Source: Przewalskia tangutica (Eukaryota; Streptophyta; Magnoliopsida; Solanales; Solanaceae). Taken from it: a stretch of DNA of 64,000 nucleotides. Below are positions 44,354-56,295 of this stretch, one piece after another. The notes below the pieces were generated by a model. That model worked only from the letters and a program-made list of their open reading frames with translations, searched no databases and was not told the DNA's origin. Position numbers and translations under genes: made by a program. The stretch spans positions 134,011,254 to 134,075,253 of the forward strand of contig CM056721.1 in NCBI GenBank assembly GCA_029844215.1, in the 5' to 3' direction. The stretch's first letter is position 1; each line of letters starts with the position of its first letter.

Positions 44354-45924
44354 AATAGCTAGGCCAAACACAAATAATAAAAATCATGATAAATTAGCTG
44401 AATCACAATCACATGATAGAATCGAATCACTCACAGTTGATTAAGTTCATCATCCTGTTAATAGGGGTACGTAAAGTCACTAATAGGCTGGAAACCCTGT
44501 TCAAGTCATTAAATAAGTTTTAACTTCAACAAAATTCGTTCATATGGCTAAACACACTAAAGACCCAAGCTTTATAAATCAAGTTCAATCACCTCATAGT
44601 AGGAAAATTCATGTTTAACGATTGTCACTTTAGAAGTCAATTTGATCGTCCAATAGCAGGGACAAACACATTTAAATATCAAGTTTTTGAAAACAAGTTT
44701 AAACCATTCCTTATAGTGGCAAAGCATATTCAACGAAAAGCTTTATAATTAAGTTACAATAACCCCTTGATAAAGGGAGTCATGATTACATATGGATAAT
44801 ATAATACACACAACTACACAAGGTTCAATATAGGCTTGTCCCTCACGCACACGAAACTTTGACAAAGAAATTATTTTTAAAGGTTGAAAAGTATGATCGA
44901 AAAGAGACATACCTCAATTTCCGCTAAAACATTCCAAACGTAAGCTCTGCACTTCAAAGAATCACTCCATACCAATTTGAGGATTGCATAATTAATATTT
45001 ACAAGTTTTTTTTAATTAATTTTCATAGATATTGTTCACAACTAAAAACGCAGTGCTCCGGACCTCCAGTCAAATCTCCACCGTCATATTTAACATCTAT
45101 ATGTTATGAATATTTAGTTAAAATTTGGGCTCGATCCAACGGTTAAATTACTGGAAAACACCAACCTAATATGACTGGGCAGAGTGAAAGTCCACAAAAA
45201 ATACTAGAATTTTCTTTAACTCTTCACTGCTTTTGATTTTATATGATTATGGGGTGAATGTATTTATTTTAGTGTTTAAAAATGATATAATCTTGTAGAA
45301 TTCAAAGATTCTTAATTGAAAGACTTACCTCAGATGAGACCTCATAAAACTAGATCGCCAAATTAAACTCTTGACGGTTTCTTGATTTTTCTTGACTACA
45401 AGAATAATTATTTTCGCGGTTCTTGAAGGATTGGAGTGTCTAGATTATTTCAGGATGGAGGTAGAGAGAATAGAAGTAGTCTCTTATGGTATATAATAGT
45501 GTTAGGAATATTTTTTCTTCAGATTATAATAAAATAAGGAGTCCCGATTTGGGTAGGAAAAAGCTAAAAAACGCAACCTAAAATCTGAAAATTCTGCTCC
45601 GATCAGCGTTAGTAAAATATGTATAATTCCTAGCACATAGATACGATTAAGATGGTCCATATATGGTTCTAAAGGATTGCAAAAATCTACAACTTTCGTG
45701 TTTTATGTTTCCTTAGATTCATGATGGATCTACCCGAAAACTAGCGAGAAGTCATAACTACCGCAGACTTAGACGAATTTAAGAACTCTTATGCACCTCA
45801 CTATTTAGCTTGATCTTAGATCAACTATTTCAACCCAAACTCATATTGATAGGACTTCGTATATCTAAAATGTCATATTAATACACATTTAATACATTCA
45901 TCCTAATACAGATTTACGCAGTGT
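44354..45924. other. AT-rich repeat-like sequence without a gene
   Basis: About 1.57 kb with no long ORF. Phrases such as TACCTCAATTTCCGCTAAAA and the general composition resemble LTR sequence (compare 59358-61888), so this may be a remnant LTR, but I could not find paired ends. Confidence 0.35.
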
Positions 45925-46830
45925 TACACATCTATCTCAACATCCTCAGCCGCAACTTTTATCTTCTGAACACGAGAGTTTTTGGTTTGCTCCATACAAC
46001 ATCAGTCCAACCACATCTCCATAGAACTTGCCTTTAAGTCTTGGCGGTACTTTCTTATCACACAAGACTTCGGAAGCGAGCCTTTATGTCATCCACTCCA
46101 TACCAATACGACGTGTGACACCACCGTCTATCTCCCTGTTACTTTGGATAATAATTCCAAGATACTTGAAATTTTCGTTCTTTTTGATGATCTGTATATC
46201 AAGTTTTACCTCCACGTCAGCCTCATACTTTACGTCACTAAACTTACCTTCCATGTGCGCTCAACCTGAACCCTTTAGACTCCAGGGTCCGCCTCTAAAC
46301 CTCCAACTTAGCATTAACTTCATCGCGAGTCTCGTCAATAAGAACTATATCTTATACAAATAACATACACCATGACACCTCACCTTGGAATTACCACGTC
46401 AATTCATCCATCATCGAGACGAATTAAAAGGGCTACAAGTTGATCCCTAGTGTAACCCTATTATATTGAAAAGTGCTCTTAGTCCCCTCCCACTGTACCT
46501 ACTTGAGTCTTGACTCTATCATACATGTTTTAATTATCCTATTGTACGCCACGTGTACCCATTTATCCTCCAAGCACCCCCGTAACACCTCCCTCAAAAC
46601 TTTATCGTATGCCTTTTCTAGGCCGATGAACACCGTGTGTAGATCATTCTTCATGTCCCTATATTGTTGAAGCAATCTCCTTACGAGATTAATGACTTTT
46701 GTAGTAACAGTTCTGGCATGAAATTGAAATGGTTCTCATAAATACACACATCCCTCCCTGTCTTGTTCTCCACCACCCTCTTTCAAATCTTCATAGTATG
46801 ACTTGATACCCCTATTGTTATTACAATCAC
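45925..46830 (-). mobile_element. Degenerate RTE-type LINE fragment
   Basis: On the minus strand near 46570-46650 it encodes DMKNDLHTVFIGLEKAYDKV followed by LREVLRGCLEDKWVHVAY, the RT segment around the first catalytic aspartate region of RTE LINEs (an E replaces one D in the usual DLEKAYD context). At 45930-46270 the sequence is a diverged version of 50690-51060. Many stops; no intact ORF. It is older than the second RTE copy. Confidence 0.7.
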
Positions 46831-48700
46831 GAATGACACTTTATAATATTAATAGTAGATAAAATAATATGTCTGTCAAGTAACTATGTAAATCACAATT
46901 GCAACCTTAAAGCTTAGGTCATGCACCTGAGAAAGACTGTAGTGGTTGTGTAATAATGATACATGTTGTTTTACATCCCTTCTCAAGCTGATTGACAATA
47001 ATCACTATATAAGATATGTTTGGCACAAGTGAAGCCTTCTCTTGGCTAGGAAAGAATATGATCTTACGTATGATTGTATTGAGGCATACGGGACTCTTGA
47101 TCAATTATATCTTATAGGATATTACATGCCCCCATTTAGTTCCTTGAGTATGAAATGAGTCATATATATAATTATTAAAATAATAAATATCTTATCGACA
47201 TGCACGTATTAGCTTCCTAAATAGCTTATTCGGTAGGAAATTAGAAAAATAAAAATCAACATCAAAATTTAGTTATTATTTCTCCCCCACATTAAATACG
47301 AAACCGAGTAAGTAAAAAGTAAATTAGGGAGATTAAATAAATTTTCTAATTCATTTGCCATAAATAATGAAAATCAATAAGACTAAAAAGAAGAAGACAA
47401 ATAGATAATAAAAGAGAAGATAGGGATTTTTTAAAATAATTTTTCCTATTATTGGGGTATCAATTGCGTCGGTGACAAAAAAAAAAAAAGAAAAAATCCG
47501 TATTTTGATTGGTTCTAGTATCGACCCGTATTATGCCGCCGGTTTGTAACAACCCGAAACAAAACCTACCCGAAACAAAACCCTAAGGCGTCAATAAAAT
47601 GGAGCTCCATTGAAGTTGACTTCATCCTCGTATCATCAATCAAGAAGAAGCAAGAAAACAGTTAAACTCTACATACAAGGGGAGATTCATAAGGTGACTC
47701 TCACCAACTCTATTAAGTTGGAATATGCGTAATGCTGTTTGTATATCTTTTCTGCTAAATCATGAGTAGCTACACTTTATGAATTGAACAAATTTAATGT
47801 CTTGGTATTATTTTAATACATGATTATATTGGGGTTAGAAATTAGATGTTGAGGGGGTTGCACTATTGCTTGTAGCATCAGGATTATGCTCTGCTTCTTT
47901 GGCAAGGATGGTGGAGCAGGTAGAAGTCCTAGGATTTTGCTTAACCTCCATACCAGCTAGATTAATTGTTTTATATATATTAAAAAGAAAAGGGAACGAT
48001 GGCGTATTTTCTGTAGTCCGTGTCTGGCCACCTCTACCTTTTTTTAACGATTGAATTCACTCATTTCTGTCTGGTGTATTTCCTCCATGTATAAGTTACC
48101 AAAGAAAAGATTTATTTGTTAAAAAGATCAATTAGTTCAGATATGCATCCTGCAGCTAATACATCTTTAGCAAAAAAAATCAGCGGCGGCAGTGATATAG
48201 GATGACTTTTAGTTTAGAAAGTGTGTTATCCTAGAATCACAGTAGAACTATAGAGTTAAATTTGCTCCAGTATACTTTCATTTTTTGGTTATTTGATCAC
48301 CGTCTACCTTGAAAAGAAAGTCACAAGAAGGCTAAAAGCCTTGCAAGTTCTTGATCATTAGTGAAGAATTGCATAAGCATTTAATATCTCATTTGTTTCC
48401 TCCTGGTGACATAACAAGTATCCGAGGTGATTCATTGCCCCCTTCTTGTTTCTTAGAATGAGTAAGAAGGCTACGTTGCCCATACACATTTTTTTTTAAC
48501 TTGAATTGCTAATTGTTAGATAAGCTGATTAACGGTGGCCTCTTCCTACCTTGAACAGCTCAGTTTACCCAAAAAGAATATATTGCATGGGAATCAACCT
48601 GTTCAGGCTGCACACTCTAGTGATAAACATCAAAATGGTCTGATCCCAGGAGGTGCATTGTAGTGAACACCTCTATACAATTAACCATTTTTGGTTTCTA
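46831..48700. other. Intergenic AT-rich DNA, no gene recognised
   Basis: No ORF with a recognisable domain on either strand. A poly-A run occurs near 47480-47500. A short stretch at 47560-47690 could be an untranslated first exon of something on the plus strand (it ends ATAAGGTGACTC, a possible donor), but nothing confirms this. Confidence 0.4.
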
Positions 48701-48704
48701 CTTG

Positions 48705-49495
48705 TGAGACCAAGTTATGTCCTTCATGTGGATCAGAAAAGTTTGATGCCTTTTTAGTTTCTTTAAACGCTGGACACCAAGAAGACATGACAACAACCTA
48801 TTAGTTTTATTCTCCTTGGTATCCTACATGTTGTGACGATTCAAAGTCCCCTACTTTCTCCTTCTCATGAGAATGTAGGCTACAATAGCCCTATATCTCT
48901 ATTCAGTTATCTGTACGGAAGATACTAATCTATAATCATGTAATGTTGTTGCCTCTCTTTTGCTCCTTACACCAAGATTTATGTCCATGTGGTTCAGGAA
49001 ATTTTGATGGCCTTTTATTTTCTTTAAACGCTGGACACCAAGAAGACATGCAAACCACAACCTATTAGTTTGTTTCTCCTTGGTATCCTATATGTTGTGG
49101 CGATTCAAAGTCCCCTACTTTCTCCTTCTCATGAGAATGTAGGCTACGATAACCCTACATCTCTATTCAGTTATCTTTACGGAACCTACTAATCTATGAT
49201 CATTAAGCTGGTTGCCTTTCTTTTGCCCCCTATCCCAAGAGTTCCTTCTTGTGGTTAACGAAAGTTTGATGGCCTTTTAGTTTGTTTAAAGTTGGACACC
49301 AAGAAGATATGCAAACGATAAAATATTAGTTTGTTTCTCCTTGGTATCCTACATGCTGTGGCGATCAAAGTCCCCTACTTCCTCCTTCTCATGAGAATGT
49401 AGGCTACGATAGCCCTACATCTCTATTCAGTTATCTTTACAAAAGCTACTAATCTATCATCAGTTAAACTTGCCTCTCTTTTGCCCCTACCCCCA
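48705..49495. repeat. Tandem repeat of about 261 bp, three copies
   Basis: Copies start near 48705, 48966 and 49228. Each contains TTTAAACGCTGGACACCAAG, CTCCTTGGTATCCTACATG, AAAGTCCCCTACTTTCTCCT followed by TCTCATGAGAATGTAGGCTA, and ends in TTGCCTCTCTTTTGCCCC. Copies differ by 5-15 percent by eye. No coding frame is shared across copies. Confidence 0.85.
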
Positions 49496-49779
49496 GAGTA
49501 CCATGCACATTATCTCATGATTGAGAGAGTAGTGGATGGACAGCACATCTAGGATATGCTGGTCTCAGCAGCCACGTAAAATGTTCTTTTCCATTTAAAA
49601 AAAACAGGATATGCTGATTGTACTGTGAAAATAATGATTTTTTTGTGAAGACTATAAACTATAAACCAGCTTGTACTAGATTGTGAAGAGTTAAATTGTT
49701 CCTTGAGGTGATACTCTTGCTGGGTAATTGTTTTCTTGGATGCTGCTTTGTCTAGAAAGCTCGTCCGTTCTCTTTCTTC

Positions 49780-49945
49780 TGTTAGAGATGATTTTATTAG
49801 TTTTTTTTGAAATTCCATATTGGGGTTTTTCTCAACATACCACAGTAGTGGTGCAACCAAATGGAGCAGTTGCTGAACTGGGTTCGAGCTCACGAACTCA
49901 TGTGACTTTGTAGAGGTGATTTTATTAGTTTATTTTGAATCTGGT
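49780..49945. repeat. Imperfect 25-bp direct repeats flanking about 100 bp
   Basis: GATGATTTTATTAGTTTTTT at about 49786 and GGTGATTTTATTAGTTTATT at about 49916, both followed by TTGAA, flank a block. The block contains GGGTTCGAGCTC, which resembles a polymerase III B box. This could be a short SINE with its target duplication or a simple local duplication. Confidence 0.4.
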
Positions 49946-50171
49946 GATTCTTTCTGGTCATTGCTAGCATTTCTCCTTTTCCCCTTTTTTTGTACTACTG
50001 TTTTATTTCCTGAGTAGTAACCCAAGGTTCCTATCTATCCTAGTGTATTTGAGGTTGGTTGACTGCTACTTCTGTCTAGTAAAATAAGCTTGTCTGCACA
50101 TTCCTAACCTACTTCATTCATGTAGTTAGATAGTAATGCCCATAATAAAATACAAAATATTTTATCTTTTA

Positions 50172-51181
50172 CAACAACAACAACATACCCAGTGTAATCT
50201 CACAAGTGGGGTCTGGGGAGGGTAGGATGTACGCATATCTTGCCTCCGGCTTTACAGGATAGAGAGGTTGTTTCCGATAGATCCTTGGCTCAAAAGAAAT
50301 GTACATGAATACATGAAAGAAGAGACAATAAAATAACAAATGTCCAAAAACAAATATGGTAACATATATCAACACACATTGGCAAAAAGAAACTACGCGA
50401 CTATCTAAATCATATGACTACAAGTACGATAACTCTATGTTACCTACTAATCATCTACCCTAATCCTTAACCACCATACCTTCTTACCTAAGATCATGTC
50501 CTCAGTCAATTGGAGTTGTGCCATGTCATGTCTAATCAGTTCCCCACAATTCTTTTTCGGCCTATCTGTGCCTCTCCTCACACCTGCTATAGCCAGCCTC
50601 TCACACCTACTCACTGGCGCATATCGCACCTCCTCTTCACATGTCCGAACCATCTCAGTCTTGCTTCCCTCATCTTGTCCGTCACTGAGACCACTCCCAC
50701 CTTATCCCGTATAACTTCGTTCTTAATCATATCCCTCATAGTATGCCACACATCTATCTGAACATCCTTATCTCCGCTACATTAATCTTCTGAATGTGGA
50801 CACTCTTAACTGACCAGCACTCTGCCCCATACAATAGTGCTGATCTAACACCACTTTGTAGAATTTACCTCACACTTTCTTATCGCACAGTACCCAGAGA
50901 CGAGCCTCCATTTCGCCCACCCCGCCCCAATACGGTGTGCGACATCAACATCAATTTCACCATCTCCATGAACTATGAACCCGAGATACTTGAAGTTGTA
51001 CCTCTTAGGTATGACTAGTGCCTCAATCTTCACTTCCACCTCTGGCTCATACGCCACATCGCTGAACTTGCACTCTAAGTACTATGTGTCCTGCTTAACT
51101 TGAAACCTTTTGACTCTGAGGCCTCTCTCCACACTTCCAGCCTATCCTTAACATCACTAGTCTCGTCAATCAATACCGTTA
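50172..51181 (-). mobile_element. 5'-truncated RTE-type LINE with (TTG)n tail
   Basis: On the minus strand it runs from TVLIDETSDVKDRLEVWREA (51100-51180), through YEPEVEVKIEALVIPKRYNF, KYLGFIVHGDGEIDVDVAHR and IGAGWAKWRL, to RLAIAGVRRGTDRPKKNCGE and LIRHDMAQLQLTEDM. It ends in the conserved 3' untranslated part and a TTGTTGTTGTTG tail (50172-50186). This is the C-terminal part of an RTE ORF after the RT core. The right end is an abrupt 5' truncation, the usual result of target-primed reverse transcription. Frame changes are present. Confidence 0.85.
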
Positions 51182-51397
51182 CTCAAGTTCAATGAATATA
51201 GATATGTTGTGAATTTAGAAAATATAACTTCATTGATTCTTTTGCCTTTGTGTATTCTATGGTTTGTCGTTCGAGAACAAGTCACATTTGTTCAAAAAGT
51301 TGGATGGCTACCATTTTTTCAGAAAGATATCAGTAAGTTGGATGGCCTACCAGTAGCATCCAAAAATGTGTGCAAATTATAGCCAAAAACGCGTGCA

Positions 51398-51735
51398 AAT
51401 TGGACAAAAAGGAATGCAGAAAATACCAAGTGATTGTTTGTTGTATCCTGTTGTCCTACAACATATGAGTGATGAACAGTCTCCTTCAGAGTGGAAAAGG
51501 AGGCTACAATTACTCGGACAGACCCTTAACATGCTGCTATACCTATAACTGTAAAATCCTTTACCTTCCCGTTCTAGGGTTATGTTGTTCGTACCGTACA
51601 ATTGGACAAAAAAGATTACAGAAAATACTGAGTGATTGTTTTCTGTATTAAGTTGTCCTATAAAGTTGAGTGATGAACAGTCTCCTTCTTCAAAGTGGAA
51701 AAGGAGGCTACAATCACTCGTACATCCTATTAGCT
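51398..51735. repeat. Tandem duplication of about 202 bp, two copies
   Basis: AATTGGACAAAAA, AGTGATTGTTT, GAGTGATGAACAGTCTCCTT and GGAAAAGGAGGCTACAAT occur at 51398-51520 and again at 51600-51720 with about 10 percent differences. It lies about 340 bp upstream of the MED27 start codon, so it is part of that gene's upstream region. Confidence 0.8.
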
Positions 51736-52070
51736 TGCTGCTGTGGTCATTTTTGTTTTCCTTCACTACTTTATGTACATGTTCGTAGTTTTATGGGGTT
51801 CTTGGTCAGAATTTTAGCTCTGAAGCACGATATCAGACATTACTTGCATGTTTGAGGCTAAGTGACGACAAAATGAGTTGTGTTGAGATCTCCATTGAAT
51901 CTTTTGAAATATGATATGATGAAATGTAGGTATTGAACTGGTTTTTATGGTTAGCGGTTAAGATTGACTCTTACTCAGTTCTCCTTTTTTTCAAAAATGA
52001 AAATAGAACACCTCATCCAAGGGGGCATAATCGCCAACAATAAAACCTCCCAAGGTTCACACGTGCGAAA

Positions 52071-53315
52071 ATGCAGCAACCAACACTACCATCAAACATG
52101 GGGGCGGTACCAGGAGCTTCAGCGGCGGAGTCAAACGAGGTGAGTGGAGATGCGCCGCCGAAGCAGGTGGCAATGGCACTGGAGCGGCTGGGAGAGGCGA
52201 GTCGACTCATAGCTGATATCAGACTTGGCGCAGATCGGCTTCTGGAAGCCCTATTTGTGGCGGCTCAGCCACAACACTCTTCTAAACCTTTACATCTTAT
52301 CCTCAAAGAAGAAGCTTCCATGAGACAACACCTTCAAGACCTTCGCTCTGTTGGAAGGCAGTTGGAAGATTCTGGAGTTCTCAATGATTCCCTTCGATCA
52401 CGAAGTAATTCATGGGGCCTCCACATGCCCTTGGTTTGTCCCGATGGTGCTGTTGTTGCATATGCATGGAAGAGACAACTCGCTGGTCAGGCTGGTGCAT
52501 CTGCAGTTGATAGGACCAGGTTAGCTCTCAAGGCCTTTAATGATCAGAAAAGACGATTCTTCCCACACCTTGATACCAATTGTGGCGGGGAGGGTGCAAC
52601 GAAAAAACTTTGTGGTCCTCCATCAAGTGATCAAGAAGAAACCTGTGAACTGAAAACAGTATCTGAAGTTTTGACACATCTGAAAAAGGAGGTTCCAAAT
52701 GTAATAACTTTCTCCTACCAGCGTTTGGATTGGTTAAAGCGAGCAACCTCATTGCCCTCTTCGACCAGTGAAAATTCTATAGAATTATCGAAAGATAATA
52801 CTTTCCAAAGCACGACAGCATTAAGACAAGGATCATCTGATGATGTTCCAGACAAGGTTGCTATAATCGAACTGTTGATTCCTTCTGTTTTTAGAGCCAT
52901 AGTATCTGTTTCCCCTGCTGGTTCCTTGGATCCTGATGCTGTAGCGTTCTTCTCGCCAGACGAAGGTGGTAGCTATGTACATGCTAGGGGATTTTCAGTT
53001 CATCATGTATTTAGGCACATCACGGAGCATGCTGCTATGGCTTTACAGCATTTTACAGGTGTCGGTACTGAGACAGCCTTGCTTTCTTTGCTGTTGTGGG
53101 TCTGCAGCTACCAGACTTTGTTCTCAAAAGTTTGCAGCAAGTGTAGCCGTCTACTATCAATGGACAAAGAGTCTGCTATGCTACTGCCTCCTGTTAATCG
53201 CCCTTACTGGAATTTTTGTGCTGGAAAATTCTTGTCAAAGTCGGTCTCAAAGGAGGACCAAAGTGTGGACTCTACTCAGGGTTTTCATATCGGATGCTTT
53301 TCTGAGGAAGCATAG
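52071..53315 (+). CDS. MED27: Mediator complex subunit 27 (MED27), 414 aa, single exon
   Basis: Subunit of the nuclear Mediator complex, which links transcription factors to RNA polymerase II. The ORF is intact over 414 codons without introns, about the length expected of plant MED27. The N terminus is low-complexity (AASAAESNE-like, alanine/serine rich). A helical segment KQVAMALERLGEASRLIADI, RLGADRLLEALFVAAQPQ follows (residues about 32-68), as in MED27 proteins. The C terminus carries the Med27 domain with a CX2C pair (VCSKCSRLL, about residues 356-364) and LLPPVNRPYWNF. The start is fixed by an in-frame TAA at 52041-52043 with no other ATG between; a second Met lies nine codons in. Neighbours are repeats only. 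The assignment rests on recognised family motifs; no alignment was possible. Confidence 0.85.
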   Translation: MQQPTLPSNMGAVPGASAAESNEVSGDAPPKQVAMALERLGEASRLIADIRLGADRLLEALFVAAQPQHSSKPLHLILKEEASMRQHLQDLRSVGRQLEDSGVLNDSLRSRSNSWGLHMPLVCPDGAVVAYAWKRQLAGQAGASAVDRTRLALKAFNDQKRRFFPHLDTNCGGEGATKKLCGPPSSDQEETCELKTVSEVLTHLKKEVPNVITFSYQRLDWLKRATSLPSSTSENSIELSKDNTFQSTTALRQGSSDDVPDKVAIIELLIPSVFRAIVSVSPAGSLDPDAVAFFSPDEGGSYVHARGFSVHHVFRHITEHAAMALQHFTGVGTETALLSLLLWVCSYQTLFSKVCSKCSRLLSMDKESAMLLPPVNRPYWNFCAGKFLSKSVSKEDQSVDSTQGFHIGCFSEEA

Positions 53316-54165
53316 AAAATCAGCTTTCTGACACTTGAACTGAAACATTGTACAAAGAAATTCCAAATCTATAGGTAGGCTTTCAACAATTTGGACCTCT
53401 TCCCAACCAGATAGTAGCAGCCAGCTTTTGTATTTTGTTTTCGTCCACTTAAATTCATTTCTTTCTAATCATGCTTGATCTTGAAGATTGTACTAAGAAA
53501 TGTCAAATATATGCTCTGTTCAACAGAAAAATAGAAAAAGGAACCTAATTTTCTTTGGTTATAATGTAGCATGTAGCCTGGACTACAAGCAGCATTTTGA
53601 TATAAAAGAAGTTTCTTTGAATTGTAGCAGGACTAGATACTCTTTTCCCTTTTTTTGTTAGTATAGCAGGACGAGATTTTTCCCCCTTGCGGGTCTTTTG
53701 ATTGTTATGGAATAGCTAAGTTAAATACTGCACATCAAATTGAATGTAAAACTATGCATGCTTGATTACTACACTAAGTTTCGTTTATTTTAAAACTCAT
53801 GAGAAATGTTGCATAGCTGATATGACTCGATACAGGACTGGCAAAGGCGTATCTACTTGTGATGGATTTTTAATGCTTATTGAGAATTTAATATGTTTTT
53901 TGAAGCCTCATTTACTTATGGCTTCCAGCTTGAGAAACAAAGGGTTATGCGTGAAGTGGATTCATAGTTTTTATATAAAAGGGAAGGATTTGGGACAGCT
54001 AGCACTCTAAGTCAAGCTTGCTGCTAGTAGGTGAAAAAAAGATATATGCAAGAATTTGCTAGTGAAGAATGTGAATCTTGTTTCAGAACTAACAACTTTA
54101 CTGTTAAGGGATTTTTAGTATAAAGAAAGCTTATAGTAACTCATTTCTTCCACAATTCCAGAAAG
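53316..54165. other. MED27 3' flank, no gene
   Basis: AT-rich sequence after the MED27 stop. A clear AATAAA was not found close to the stop; the 3' end of the transcript cannot be placed. The short ORFs here have no domain. Confidence 0.5.
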
Positions 54166-54730
54166 TACCATGGGAGAGTTTGGTTTTGGTGAAGGGTGTA
54201 GTGCCTAGACATCAGTTCATTTTTTGGGTAGTTATGCAGAGAAGGCTATTACTATTGACAGGTTAAAGAAATGAGGAACACAGGTATCCAAAGACTTGTA
54301 TTGTGTAATTTGGCTGACGCGGAAACACCGGCATATTTGTTCTTTGCCTGGCCTTTTTCAAGGTATATATGGGGGTCCCTGGGAGAGTTTGGTTTTGGTG
54401 AAGGGTGTAGTGCCTAGACATCAGTTCATTTTTTGGGTAGCTATGCAGAGAAGGCTATTGACAGGTTAAAGAAATGAGGAACACAGGTATCCAAAGACTT
54501 GTATTGTGTAATTTGGCTGACGCAGAAACACCGGCATATTTGTTCTTTGCCTGGCCTTTTTCAAGGTATATATGGGGGTCCCTGCTAGCCTGGCTGGGAG
54601 TAAGGAAGGTGGGAGGATGAAGTGTTGCGGGGTCCCTGCTAGCCTGGCTGGGAGTAAGGAAGGTGGGAGGATGAAGTGTTGCGGGCTTCTAAGATGATCA
54701 ACAATGATCGATCAAAATCAGAAAATATAA
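54166..54730 (+). mobile_element. LINE ORF2 C-terminal fragment (RT zinc-binding region) with two tandem duplications
   Basis: The plus strand encodes VPWESLVLVKGVVPRHQFIF, then W.AMQRRLL, then a cysteine-bearing stretch and a FVLCLAFFKVYMGV-like end. This is the zf-RVT region found at the C terminus of plant L1 LINEs. The first 209 bp (54171-54379) are duplicated in tandem at 54380-54582, the second copy lacking seven bases. Directly after, a 54-bp unit (GGTCCCTGCTAGCCTGGCTG onward) is also duplicated (about 54575-54682). The duplications break the reading frame. Confidence 0.75.
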
Positions 54731-56105
54731 TGGCGACAAAGGATTAGAGAGATTTGTTTTACAGGTGCACATTGTAGGCCAAAGAAACTGTAAATGAAAG
54801 AGGCTTTTAGACAGTTCAAGTAGTTATCCTATATAGGTTGCTGCTATAGGATGAGGCTCTAGGTAATACTCTTCCTAAAAGGTGATTATCTAGAGTTACT
54901 GATAACATTTGCAACACCAAAGTTTTGATTAGTTATAGGTTTACTTTCTTTTTTGAGGTCTCTAATACTTGAGTCCAAATAGTTAGCTGTGTAAAGATAT
55001 ACTTGGTTGAATTACATGAAGTCCTTGTTTCTCCAAACTTACCACTGATAAATCGAGTAAAGAGGAGTAATATATAATACATGTCCCTTCCAAAGGATTT
55101 TACACCTCCTTTACTGTTATTTAGCAGCAAAGTTAACATCTATCTTATTGATTTGAATAATCTTCCATGTTCAATTTTTAATCATCCAGTGTTGAAAGTT
55201 GCAATGTGTTTATGATTCGAACCAAAAAAAGGTCCTATTTCAATTGGCCCTGGTTTGCAATCGTAGTTGTCCAACATATAAATCAGATGTTAGAGTTGCA
55301 ACAGGAAAAGTGGAGACCTAGCTAGGCCAGCAAAGAAAAGTGGAACAAGTTTCTTGAAGTTCAGTAATTATGTGTCAAACTTGAATGCATGCAGTTATTT
55401 ATGTGTTGCTTATAAGAATGTCTTAAGACTCTATCTTACTCGAAAGTAGTGGTTGCTCTTGCTTGTACCCCAGAAAAAAACAACAATTTGCTATATGTCA
55501 TTAATTTGCTGGTTGTTGAGTTTTTTTATTTAAAGATGTGAATAGGAAATGGAAGAGGCCCTTTTGGATTGCACCTCTTCATCTCACCCTTTTATTGTCT
55601 ATAAATTCAGAGTGTTTTTAAAACAAAAATACCGTAGAGTTGTGTGATTTGCTGCCGCCACTTGAGTTCGCTGAAGTTCTGCAATTTGTATTGCCGTTAT
55701 CGCAGAATAGTTTTCCGTTCTATCATGAGAGGGAAAATAACCCATTAAAATAATTTAACATAACTAATTTTGTTTGAACATTTTAAAAGAAAAATAATTT
55801 CTAAAGAATAAATTGTTGGACACTAATTTTAAATCTACGTACATGCTATGAAAGTGATAGTGTGTTTGGGGAAACATGCACTTTTGAATAAAGTGTAGCA
55901 AAGTAGATAGATAGATGGGTAAATACAAAAGCATTGGAGATTTTTGAATCTTTGTTGTGACTTGTAGTCATCTAATTGTCTCTTCTTTTCTCCTTATAGT
56001 TTCATGACAATTACTTTAGTGGAAATCTTTTTTATTGGAGACCGGCTAATGGATAATAGTGGAAAACAATTATGTATTATCTAAAAAACTTAAATTAAAG
56101 TTTGA
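54731..56105. other. Intergenic DNA, nothing recognised
   Basis: AT-rich, only short ORFs, no repeats or motifs identified by eye. Confidence 0.4.
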
Positions 56106-56114
56106 TTACAATAA

Positions 56115-56295
56115 AGTGTTCACCTACAAAACTTATAGTGACGGGATAAGTATTCTTCTATCTTTAACTAGAAGTTTCGTGTTCGAGCTTGATATAAAAT
56201 CGTCTTTATTAGGGAGTGTTTTATCCTCGATGTGAGATTTCTAGCTGCGAATCAAGATTTAGTCAGACTCAAACACAAATATCGATCCTCTTTTT
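56115..56295 (+). mobile_element. SINE-like element
   Basis: The block GTGTTCGAGCTTGATATAAA, then TTAGGGAGTGTTTTATCCTC, GATGTGAGATTTCTAG, GCGAATCAAGATTTAGTCAG resembles the tRNA-derived SINEs common in Solanaceae. It includes a B-box-like GTTCGAGC at about 56180 and the GAATC-GGATTTAGTC-G body. The A box is weak and the 3' tail is eroded, so this is an old copy. Ends are approximate. Confidence 0.55.

Noticed and set aside
49549..49893. A 114-codon minus-strand ORF
   Set aside because: No recognisable domain and overlaps the possible SINE block; composition typical of intergenic DNA.
52966..53331. A 121-codon ORF on the plus strand
   Set aside because: Out-of-frame shadow of MED27.
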